Part shown: piece by piece, positions 1 through 6,941 of the stretch
Numbering within the stretch: the stretch's first letter is position 1
Layout of the letters: each line of letters opens with the position of its first letter
Source: JAXGPP01 sp964436865
GTDB lineage: Bacteria; Planctomycetota; Planctomycetia; Pirellulales; Thermoguttaceae
DNA length: 35,281 bases
Reading direction: 5' to 3'
Assembly (NCBI GenBank): GCA_964436865.1
Contig: CAYTFK010000033.1
Span: 1 to 35,281 of the forward strand
The notes under the pieces: generated by a model
Seen by the model: the letters and a program-made list of their open reading frames with translations, nothing else
The model's database searches: none
What the model was told of the DNA's origin: nothing
Program-made: the position numbers and the translations under genes

Positions 1-2
1 GG

Positions 3-32
3 TCTTATCTCCGTTCGCGGAAGAAATGGTGA
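3..32 (+). CDS. C-terminal end of probable phosphate ABC transporter permease (PstA-like), partial
   Basis: The frame entering from the left edge encodes nine codons ending in a basic and aromatic tail (SYLRSRKKW) and stops with TGA at 30-32, four bases before the ATG of the first PstB-like gene. PstA permeases usually end in a short basic cytoplasmic tail and sit directly upstream of pstB, so this is probably the 3' end of pstA. Nine codons are far too few to identify a protein by sequence. The call rests on gene order and could be wrong. Confidence 0.35.
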   Translation, partial: SYLRSRKKW

Positions 33-36
33 GCCC

Positions 37-861
37 ATGCCGCGCGAACCACGATTGCCGAAATCGCCTGCCGAAACGACTCACGACGACGGGTCGCGCG
101 GCGCGCCGCCAGAGCCCAAGGTCCGCTTCCGCGATGGGAGCGTGTGCTACGGGACGAAGCGTGCCCTGGAAGGAATCTGCCTCAATATCCCGGAGAAGCA
201 GATCTTCGGGATCATCGGCCCCGCCAATTCCGGCAAGACGACGTTGCTGAAGTGCATCAACCGGACGATCGAGTTTGTACCGCAGTCGATGGTCACGGGC
301 GAAGTCTTCGTCGACGGAGAGGAAGTCAGCCGGATTCGCAACGTCTTCGAGCTTCGCCGCCGTGTGGGCGTCGTTTTTCCACTGCCCGTCGGGCTGCCGC
401 TCTCGGTGTTCGAGAACGTGGCCTACGCGCCGCGCCGTGCGGGCGTACGCGACAAGAATGAACTGGCCGGAGTCGTCGAGCGGTCGCTTAGAGACGCCAT
501 GCTGTGGGACGAGGTAAAGGATCGGCTGCACCTGCTGGGAACTCGGCTTTCGGGCGGGCAGCAGCAGCGGCTGACATTGGCGCGGGCCCTGTCGCACGAT
601 CCGGAAATCCTTTGCCTCGATGAATTCTCGATCGCGATCGATCCGGTAACCACGATGCGGATTGAGGACATCCTTCGCGAGCTCAAGAATCGGATGACGA
701 TCGTCCTGGTGACCAACCTGGTGCAGCAGGCGCGGCGGCTCGCCGACCAGACTGCTTTCTTCAGTTCCGGCCGGCTGATCGAGGTGGGGGCCACAGAAAA
801 GATCTTCCGCCAGCCGGATCAGCGACTCACTTGGCGGTTCGTCACGGGAGACTTCGGATGA
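37..861 (+). CDS. PstB-like phosphate ABC transporter ATP-binding protein with degenerate Q- and H-loops
   Basis: This 274-residue ABC ATPase is the cytoplasmic energy module of a phosphate importer. Over its length it resembles PstB, including the usual end (FVTGDFG, compare YITGRYG), but carries about 30 extra hydrophilic residues at the N-terminus. Walker A (GPANSGKTT, residues 61-69), the signature LSGGQ (171-175) and the Walker B Asp-Glu (195-196) are intact. Three catalytic positions are altered: the Q-loop Gln is Pro115, the residue after Walker B Glu is Phe197 instead of Pro, and the H-loop His is Asn227. It overlaps the next ATPase gene by an ATGA junction, so the two are probably made together and dimerise. 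There is no in-frame stop between the left edge and position 37, so the true start could lie upstream, but no better start codon is visible. Confidence 0.85.
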   Translation: MPREPRLPKSPAETTHDDGSRGAPPEPKVRFRDGSVCYGTKRALEGICLNIPEKQIFGIIGPANSGKTTLLKCINRTIEFVPQSMVTGEVFVDGEEVSRIRNVFELRRRVGVVFPLPVGLPLSVFENVAYAPRRAGVRDKNELAGVVERSLRDAMLWDEVKDRLHLLGTRLSGGQQQRLTLARALSHDPEILCLDEFSIAIDPVTTMRIEDILRELKNRMTIVLVTNLVQQARRLADQTAFFSSGRLIEVGATEKIFRQPDQRLTWRFVTGDFG

Positions 862-1640
862 GCCAGCCTGGCACGACCTCTCCCTGCATCGTCACTCGGG
901 ATCTGAATCTCTGGTACGGCGACTTCCAGGCATTGAAGGACGTTTCGATCGCGGTGTCTCCGCGGCAGATCACGGCGTTGATCGGCCCCTCGGGATGCGG
1001 CAAGACCACGCTGCTGCGATCGTTCAACCGCATCAATGAACGCTATGGCAACGTGACCACGACGGGCGAGGTGCGGATCCTGGGCAAGAACATCTACGAT
1101 GCCGACGTGTCGTTGAGCACGCTCCGCAAGACGGTCGGTATGGTGTTCCAGCGTCCCAACCCGTTGCCGATCTCAATCTACGAGAACGTGGTTTTCGGCG
1201 TGCGGACACACACGCCGCGCGGCGCATACAGCCGGAAGCAACTCAATGAAATGGTCGAACAGGCGCTCCGCGAGGTGGAGCTATGGGACGCCGTCAAGGA
1301 CATCCTCCACAAGCGGGCCACGCGGCTTAACCTCGAGCAGCAACAGAAGCTGTCGATCGCGCGGTTGCTGCCGCTGAAGCCTCAGGTCATTCTGATGGAC
1401 GAGCCCTGCTCGGCACTGGACGCCGAGGGAACGGAGCGGATCGAGGACCTGATCGCCCTGCTTAGCGAGCAGTTCACTATTGTGATTGTGACCCACAATA
1501 TGGGGCAGGCCCGCCGCGCGAGCCATGAATGCATCTTCATGCTCATGGGCCGGATCATCGAGCATGCCCCCACGCTCGACCTCTTCCTGAAGCCCCAACG
1601 TCGCGAGACCGAGATGTACGTCACCGGGCGTTACGGGTAG
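858..1640 (+). CDS. pstB: PstB-like phosphate ABC transporter ATP-binding protein with degenerate signature motif
   Basis: This 260-residue protein is close to canonical PstB in length and ends in the family-typical VTGRYG. Walker A (GPSGCGKTT, 43-51), the Q-loop (Gln98 in VFQRPNP), Walker B with DEP (177-183) and the H-loop His213 in VTHN are all intact. The signature motif is LNLEQ (157-161) where PstB normally has LSGGQ. It is therefore the mirror image of the preceding ATPase, which has a good signature but poor Q- and H-loops. The start at 858 overlaps the upstream stop in an ATGA arrangement, implying translational coupling; the frame extends further upstream but only antiparallel to coding use. 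No phoU follows; the next gene is galE. The functional inference is an asymmetric heterodimer. Confidence 0.9.
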   Translation: MSQPGTTSPCIVTRDLNLWYGDFQALKDVSIAVSPRQITALIGPSGCGKTTLLRSFNRINERYGNVTTTGEVRILGKNIYDADVSLSTLRKTVGMVFQRPNPLPISIYENVVFGVRTHTPRGAYSRKQLNEMVEQALREVELWDAVKDILHKRATRLNLEQQQKLSIARLLPLKPQVILMDEPCSALDAEGTERIEDLIALLSEQFTIVIVTHNMGQARRASHECIFMLMGRIIEHAPTLDLFLKPQRRETEMYVTGRYG

Positions 1641-1714
1641 GAGATGCGGTCTGGTCGACAACGAACTTCCCTGTGGCGACTGTTGAGAGCAAATTGCTTT
1701 CCTGCGAGGACAAT

Positions 1715-2704
1715 ATGAACGTGCTGGTTACCGGCGGGGCCGGATACATCGGGTCGCATGCCGTCAAGCAACTGCTAGATGCGGGGCACCGGGTGGTCGT
1801 GATCGACAACCTGTTTCGCGGCCACCGCAAGGCAGTCGACAATCGGGCCTTCTTTGACCAGATAGACCTGGCCGACACGCCGGGCCTGGCGAAACTGCTG
1901 GTCAAGGAGAGAATCGAGTGCGTCATGCACTTCGCGGCGTTGGCCTACGTGGGCGAGTCGGTCACGGATCCACTCAACTACTATCGCAACAATACGGCCG
2001 GCGCACTGAGCCTTCTGGAGGCCATGGATCAGGCCGGAGTCCGCCGGATGGTGTTCAGTTCGACCTGCGCCACGTACGGCGAGCCGCGCGAGGTGCCGAT
2101 CGTGGAGACGCTTCCGCAGTCGCCGATCAATCCCTACGGCTGGTCCAAGTGGTGCGTCGAACGGATGTTGAAGGACTTTGCGGCGGCGCGGCGCGAGTTC
2201 TCTTTCGCAGCACTACGGTATTTCAACGTGGCCGGATGTGCCGCCGACGGCTCCCTGGGTGAACACCATGATCCGGAGACTCACATCATTCCGCTGCTGC
2301 TGCTGACCGCCCTTGGCCGGCGCGAGTATTTCACGATCTTCGGCACCGACTACGATACTCCCGATGGCACGTGCGTCCGCGACTACATTCATGTCGAGGA
2401 TCTCTGCCAGGCGCACATTGCGGCGATGGAGGCTCTCCGGCCCGGCGACGGCCGCTTTTACAATCTGGGAATCGGCCGAGGATACTCGGTCAAAGAGGTG
2501 CTTGAGGCGGCCGAGCGCGTCACCGGACGCACGATCGCGGTCCGATACGGCGAGCGCCGACCGGGCGACCCGGAAGTGCTGTACGCCGACGCCACAAAGA
2601 TTAGAAGCGAACTCGGTTGGCAGCCCCAGTACACCGACCTCGACCGGATCGTCGCCACGGCCTGGAACTGGTTCGAGCGCCATCCGACGGGTTACGAAGT
2701 GTAG
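1715..2704 (+). CDS. galE: UDP-glucose 4-epimerase
   Basis: GalE interconverts UDP-glucose and UDP-galactose using bound NAD, feeding galactose use and surface polysaccharide synthesis. The 329-residue protein is the normal length. The Rossmann glycine motif TGGAGYIG lies at residues 6-13, the substrate loop FSSTCATYG at 114-122, and the catalytic YxxxK is Tyr141/Lys145 within NPYGWSK. The C-terminal half has the expected NLGIGRGYSV stretch and the conserved RPGDP segment. The frame is open further upstream to 1529, but that part overlaps the PstB gene; ATG 1715 starts exactly at the Rossmann strand and has a GCGAGGA ribosome-binding site at 1704-1710. It lies 74 bases after the ATPase gene in the same direction and could be cotranscribed or independent. 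Confidence 0.95.
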   Translation: MNVLVTGGAGYIGSHAVKQLLDAGHRVVVIDNLFRGHRKAVDNRAFFDQIDLADTPGLAKLLVKERIECVMHFAALAYVGESVTDPLNYYRNNTAGALSLLEAMDQAGVRRMVFSSTCATYGEPREVPIVETLPQSPINPYGWSKWCVERMLKDFAAARREFSFAALRYFNVAGCAADGSLGEHHDPETHIIPLLLLTALGRREYFTIFGTDYDTPDGTCVRDYIHVEDLCQAHIAAMEALRPGDGRFYNLGIGRGYSVKEVLEAAERVTGRTIAVRYGERRPGDPEVLYADATKIRSELGWQPQYTDLDRIVATAWNWFERHPTGYEV

Positions 2705-3143
2705 AACCTCGATCCCTCGCGACGACATGGCGCGGAAGCCACACGCAGCGGTTGGCCGAAACAGCGGCTCAGCACCGCAGCGCGAAGGTACGGATGCTGT
2801 CATGCACCCGAATCTTGAGCCTCGCCGCTCCCGGCACGAGCCTGGCCGCTGCAGAATCTCTCCGGTCCATGGCCCCTTGTTTTCGTGCCATGGTGGCCTG
2901 TGACTGCGCCAAGCTGTCGTCGCGCCGCAAATGCTGTGACCGTGTGCAGGACGCCAGGCATTGATCTGTGCTCGTCAAAGGCTCCCTCGGCACCACAGTA
3001 CCGGCGCGTGGCCCGCGCGGCATGTTGTTTGCACTACCGCCAGTGCAGCGTCTCGGTCACCTGCTGGGCGGGAACATTGGGGGACCGCGATGTCTGGCGG
3101 TGTGACAAGAAAGAAGAAAACAAAAACCAGAGGAGTCGAGATC
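2705..3143. other. 439-bp intergenic region between galE and the stress-protein gene
   Basis: No convincing protein or RNA gene is visible; open frames here lack ribosome-binding sites and recognisable sequence. A 7-bp inverted repeat (CCATGGC at 2867-2873, GCCATGG at 2887-2893, 13-nt loop) has no following T-run, so it is a weak terminator candidate for galE at best. The right end holds the candidate ECF promoter at 3071-3095 and an A-rich leader (about 3107-3129) before the next gene. Confidence 0.5.
3071..3095 (+). promoter_or_regulatory. Candidate ECF sigma-factor promoter
   Basis: GGAAC (3071-3075) is followed after 16 bases by GTCT (3092-3095). That is the classic architecture for group IV (ECF) sigma factors of the sigma-E/SigW type. 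It lies about 49 bases before the start of a gene resembling envelope or general stress proteins, giving a leader of roughly 40 bases. The match is seen directly; the sigma factor and the activity are inferred. Confidence 0.45.
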
Positions 3144-3686
3144 ATGAATATGACAGACCGAAACGTGCTGATTGGAGTATTTAACGACCACCGGAAGGCC
3201 CAGGAAGCCCTCGCTGAACTCAAACGCGTGGGATTTCGCGATGAGCAAATCGGGGTAGCGAGCCGCGACGCTGATCGGGATGAGGTTGCCAAAGGGAAAT
3301 CAAAAGGAACTTACGCCGAGGAGGGAGCGGTAGCGGGAGTGGCGACGGGAGCTGGTGTCGGTGGTTTGTGGGCACTGGGAATCGCCGCAGGTGTGCTGCC
3401 TGCAATCGGGCCGGTGATCGCTGGCGGGCTGTTGGCTTCGATTCTGGCATCCGCCGCGACCGGCGCTGCTGCTGGTGGGTTGGCCGGGGCCCTAATTGGA
3501 ATGGGCATTCCCGAGGAGGAAGCGACCTATTACGAAAGCGAGTTCAAGGCGGGACGCACGGTTGTCACGGTCCGGCCGGAAGGCCGAGGCGTCGAGGCGT
3601 GGGACATTCTGCAGCGTTTTGGAGCTACCGACAGCAGCAGCCGGGCGGGCTACGCCACGACAGCGCACCAGACCAGGACGATGTGA
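3144..3686 (+). CDS. General stress protein (GSP17M/YflT-like domain) with glycine-rich hydrophobic centre
   Basis: A 180-residue protein. Residues 7-50 (NVLIGVFNDHRKAQEALAEL, then GFRDEQIGVASRD) match the start of the heat/general-stress 17M (YflT) domain, a small alpha/beta fold of unknown biochemical role. Residues 60-122 are a Gly/Ala-rich hydrophobic block resembling a glycine-zipper membrane segment. Residues 123-165 return to a soluble fold (EEEATYYESEFKAGRTVVTV) typical of this family. The frame runs upstream to 2961, but ATG 3144 has a textbook AGGAG at 3131-3135 and begins at the domain. It stands alone, behind a candidate ECF promoter and ahead of a strong hairpin. Stress regulation is inferred; the molecular function is unknown. 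Confidence 0.8.
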   Translation: MNMTDRNVLIGVFNDHRKAQEALAELKRVGFRDEQIGVASRDADRDEVAKGKSKGTYAEEGAVAGVATGAGVGGLWALGIAAGVLPAIGPVIAGGLLASILASAATGAAAGGLAGALIGMGIPEEEATYYESEFKAGRTVVTVRPEGRGVEAWDILQRFGATDSSSRAGYATTAHQTRTM

Positions 3687-3736
3687 GGCGACAGTCGGGC
3701 GCTCGCGGCACATCCTTACCCACTCAAGCGGCACGG

Positions 3737-3768
3737 ATCAGAGGTCTCGCCACGGCGGGACCTCTGAT
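3737..3768 (+). terminator. Hairpin terminator between convergent genes
   Basis: ATCAGAGGTC (3737-3746) and GACCTCTGAT (3759-3768) are perfect 10-base complements. The 12-base interior can extend the stem by a G-T pair and three more pairs around a CACG loop. It lies between the stop at 3686 and the convergent stop at 3796, so it may serve both strands. The downstream run (ATATCTT) is only moderately T-rich. Confidence 0.6.
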
Positions 3769-3795
3769 ATCTTGGCGCCGGGACTGCCAAAGCGG

Positions 3796-5499
3796 CTACT
3801 TGAGCCGTTCCATCGTAACGCGGTTGAAGAACTCGATGCATTCAGCCGTCTCGGGCAGATTGTCGAGGAAGTCGTAGGAATACTCGATGCCGAAAAGGGT
3901 CGGCCGGATGCCGAGGCGGTGAATCTCCAGGAGCAATTGCTCGAATTCCGCTTTGCCGGTGCCCCAAGGAACGTCGTGACCTTCGGCGGATAGCTCGTTG
4001 AGATCGTGGGCCTGGATCGTGATCATCCGGTCGCCGAGCTTGCGAATCCCTTCGATCGGGTTAATCCCGGCGCGGATCCAGTAGCCGGTATCGGGACAGG
4101 CGCCGATGCGCGGGCCTCGACCGCGGCAGACTTCGAGCACGCCTTCGGGTTTCCAGTAGACCGGCGACTGCTCGGGCCCGTGGTTGTGGATGGCCAGCTT
4201 GATGTCGTATTCGTCACAGAATCGCTCGATCACATCGAGCGACTCCGGCAGCGGTTCAGAAATAAAAGTCTCGATGCCCATCTTTCGGCCAAATTCGAAG
4301 ACCTTCCGGCAGGCGGCTTCCTCACCCGGAATCTGGGCATAGAAGAACTCCGGGATGCGAATGCCGGCGTCGTCCAGCTTGAGGCGAATCTGCTCCAGTT
4401 CTTCGTCCGTCAGATTGGCATCGAAGTTCTTGGGAATATCCTGGCTCACCTTCTGGAAACTCAAGCCTCCAATGTAGTTCAAGCCAAGCTGCCGGGTCTT
4501 GTCTATGGTCTCAAAGAGGGTGAACTTGTGGAGCCCGTAGGCGGTCAGGCCCAGCCGCCAGCCGAGTCGTTCGTGGGCGGCGACTGCCGGGGTCAGCCGG
4601 TTCGTCGGCGTGGTTGTCCCTTCGAGATCGCCCATGATGAACTGCAACGCTCCCCAGTAGAACGCAAGGATCTTGGGATCCATGAAGTCGGCGGGACTGT
4701 GGCCGATGGTGCAGTAGACAACGCGGCCGCGTCCGTAGTTGCGTGTCCAAGCCAGTGCATAATCGTCATCGGCCCGCTCGACGCCGGGGGCTGTGCCTTT
4801 AGGAGGCAATGCCGTCTTAGCCGTGTCGATGCTGAACAGCACGTGCACGCGATCGCGCGAATAGGTATCGCGGACGCGGAAGAACTCGCTCGTGTGTTCA
4901 AAGCCCTGGCCGCCAAAGGGGCGGTTGAGCGGATGGTCGGGAGAATCGAGCTTCACGGCGACGCGTTCATCCTGAGCCAAATGGGCGGCTCCCCGCCCGC
5001 CGATCATCCGACCGAACTCAGGCCATGTTTCCTTGGCCCCCTGCTTGAAGTCGGTGAACGCCACGGTCGTTCCGTGGATACCCAGCAGCCCGCCACCGCC
5101 GAGGACGAATTCGAGCAGGTTCTGTCGCAACTCGGGATCGGTGAACAGATTGCCTACGGTATTGTTGAGGCATACCGCATCGAATTCGGCGAGGCTTTCC
5201 TTGGAGAACACCGCCGGATCGCGCGAGAACACGGTCTTGAACGCCTTGCTCTTCTCGCCCATCCGGGTGAAAGCAAAGGTGGCATACTCGATCGAGCCGT
5301 GTCCTCCGTAGCCGATATTGCCTTCGTAGACCAGGAGCTTGCGCGTAGGGCTGGCGGCCGGCGCAAGTTCTGGAATCGCCGCTTCTACCTTAACCTTTTC
5401 CTGGTCGCTCGGCTCACGGCGCGGGCGCTGCGCATGCCCGGAAGTCGTCAGCGCGAGCACCATCGCCACGAAGACAACGGCCTGAAGCATGGATTTCAT
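3796..5499 (-). CDS. Exported ThuA-domain / sugar phosphate isomerase-like TIM-barrel fusion protein
   Basis: A 567-residue secreted protein with a signal peptide (hydrophobic 5-20, likely cleavage after GHA at 23). Residues about 53-295 form a ThuA-like (trehalose utilisation, glutamine-amidotransferase-like) domain, with the glycine-rich GGGGLLGIHGTT and the end GRGRVVYCTIGHSP typical of that family. Residues about 315-567 are a xylose-isomerase-like TIM barrel of the sugar phosphate isomerase/epimerase type. Candidate metal ligands are the Glu of FISEP, His in IHNHGPE, Asp in CPDTG, His in AHDLN and Glu in IEYSYD. Start 5499 has AAAGGA about 8 bases upstream and gives a complete signal peptide. 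It is the last gene of a minus-strand unit, 77 bases after an oxidoreductase gene. Sugar or sugar-acid processing in the periplasm is inferred; the substrate is unknown. Confidence 0.85.
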   Translation of the reverse strand: MKSMLQAVVFVAMVLALTTSGHAQRPRREPSDQEKVKVEAAIPELAPAASPTRKLLVYEGNIGYGGHGSIEYATFAFTRMGEKSKAFKTVFSRDPAVFSKESLAEFDAVCLNNTVGNLFTDPELRQNLLEFVLGGGGLLGIHGTTVAFTDFKQGAKETWPEFGRMIGGRGAAHLAQDERVAVKLDSPDHPLNRPFGGQGFEHTSEFFRVRDTYSRDRVHVLFSIDTAKTALPPKGTAPGVERADDDYALAWTRNYGRGRVVYCTIGHSPADFMDPKILAFYWGALQFIMGDLEGTTTPTNRLTPAVAAHERLGWRLGLTAYGLHKFTLFETIDKTRQLGLNYIGGLSFQKVSQDIPKNFDANLTDEELEQIRLKLDDAGIRIPEFFYAQIPGEEAACRKVFEFGRKMGIETFISEPLPESLDVIERFCDEYDIKLAIHNHGPEQSPVYWKPEGVLEVCRGRGPRIGACPDTGYWIRAGINPIEGIRKLGDRMITIQAHDLNELSAEGHDVPWGTGKAEFEQLLLEIHRLGIRPTLFGIEYSYDFLDNLPETAECIEFFNRVTMERLK

Positions 5500-5576
5500 G
5501 GCGTGTTCCTTTGATCGAGACGGGCGGGGATTGTGGATCGTCGGAAGGGCGGCGAATCATCACCGATTATCGGGGA

Positions 5577-6923
5577 TTAAACGTTCCAGGGCTCGCGGCT
5601 TGCACGGTCGCAAAGAGCATTAGCTTCACGATCATCGGGGAACTCCTCCTTGACGGGGTCCCACTTCAGTCTCCGACCGGTCCAGAGGGCGATGCAGCCC
5701 AAGTGGGAGAGGATGGTGGAACAAGCACCGATCTCCACGTCGGCTCGCGGGCGGCGCCGGGTGCGGATGCAGTCGTGCCAGTCGCGATGGTTCTCGACCA
5801 CGGAATGGGCCTTCGACATTTCTCCCTCGAGCAGGTGCGTCGGATAGCACCGCAGCAAGCCGAATCGCTCGACGTGAACCCATCCTGTCTCGCCGACGAA
5901 AAGTACGCCGAAATTGCTGATCGGCGTGGCAGGATCCCAACCCTCGGGGATGGGATGTTTGCCAGGTTCCAGCCGCGTGGCGCACACGATCTGCGTGCCA
6001 TCGGCATAGTTGAACGTGAGCGACGGCGCGCCGTCGATGCCCGCAGGGATGATGTCCACCGGTCCGTCGCCGTCCTTGCGCAACCCCGCGTGGGCCGAGT
6101 CGAGGTTGTGCACGAGGCCCGAGGTCATGCCCCCGGCGCCAAACGCCCGATTACACGACCAGGGCACGACGTGCTGCGGAGCGCCGGCCTGATGATAGCG
6201 ATAGTTGTAGGGATACCACGGGCACGGGCCAAGCCACATGTCCCAGTCGAGTCCTTCAGGCATCGGCTCGGCGGGCAGGTTGAGCCAGTCGCTCACCCCA
6301 CTGGCGCTGACATAGGCCAGCTTCACGGCGCCGATGCGGCCCGCGTGGACCATTTCAAAGGCCTTGAGATACTCGGGTGAGTTGCGCTGCTGCAAGCCAG
6401 TCTGAAAAACCCGGTTGTGCCGCCGAACGGCGTTCGCCATCGTACGAGCCTGGCGGATCGTCAGCGAAATCGGCTTCTCGCAGTAGATGTCCTTGCCGGC
6501 CTGCGCGGCGAGCACAGTCATCGCCGGATGCCACCTTTCCCCAGGGGCCACGATCACCGCATCGATGTCGTCGCGGGCGAGCAGCTCACGGAAATCGTTG
6601 TACGCCTTGAATCCGTGGTAGCTGCCACTCGGCTGCTTGGCGCCATAGATTTCTTCGAGCATGGCCGTGCGGTTGTCTCGCCGCCAGGCGTCGACGTCGC
6701 TGAGGGCCACAAGCTGGACGTCGGGGTAATCGGCATGGATGCGGAAATGCCCACCGCCCATGCAGCCGACGCCGATAGAGCCGATCGTGAGCCGATTGCT
6801 CGGCGCGGTGGCGCCGTCCAATCCCAGCACACTGGAGCGCATTACCAGCGGGGCGGCCACCGCTGCCGCCGTTCGCTTGAGCATCGCCCGCCGCGTGAGA
6901 CGAGTATTTTGTGAAAGCGTCAT
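5577..6923 (-). CDS. Tat-exported Gfo/Idh/MocA family oxidoreductase
   Basis: A 448-residue NAD(P)-dependent oxidoreductase of the glucose-fructose oxidoreductase / inositol dehydrogenase family. The N-terminus carries a twin-arginine motif (TRRAMLK, 10-16) and an Ala-rich h-region, so the folded, cofactor-bound enzyme is probably exported. The Rossmann motif is GVGCMGGGH (51-59), and the family hallmark EKP lies at 149-151 in YCEKPISLT. The C-terminal half is the alpha/beta substrate domain, with the planctomycete-typical WLGPCPWYPYNYRYH segment and a final DWHDCIRTRRRPRADVEIG helix. A strong GAAGGAGG ribosome-binding site precedes the ATG. It lies 18 bases after the HEAT-repeat gene and 77 before the ThuA fusion, so it is probably in one operon with them. 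The substrate is unknown; a sugar or polyol derivative is inferred. Confidence 0.92.
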   Translation of the reverse strand: MTLSQNTRLTRRAMLKRTAAAVAAPLVMRSSVLGLDGATAPSNRLTIGSIGVGCMGGGHFRIHADYPDVQLVALSDVDAWRRDNRTAMLEEIYGAKQPSGSYHGFKAYNDFRELLARDDIDAVIVAPGERWHPAMTVLAAQAGKDIYCEKPISLTIRQARTMANAVRRHNRVFQTGLQQRNSPEYLKAFEMVHAGRIGAVKLAYVSASGVSDWLNLPAEPMPEGLDWDMWLGPCPWYPYNYRYHQAGAPQHVVPWSCNRAFGAGGMTSGLVHNLDSAHAGLRKDGDGPVDIIPAGIDGAPSLTFNYADGTQIVCATRLEPGKHPIPEGWDPATPISNFGVLFVGETGWVHVERFGLLRCYPTHLLEGEMSKAHSVVENHRDWHDCIRTRRRPRADVEIGACSTILSHLGCIALWTGRRLKWDPVKEEFPDDREANALCDRASREPWNV

Positions 6924-6941
6924 GGTTTGAGCCTCCTTCGG

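Noticed and set aside
1529..1714. Upstream extension of galE
   Set aside because: It lies inside the PstB-like gene in another frame, and ATG 1715 has a ribosome-binding site and begins the Rossmann strand.
4006..5514. A 502-codon plus-strand open frame opposite the ThuA/TIM gene
   Set aside because: It has no recognisable protein pattern and is a high-GC shadow of a well-supported gene.
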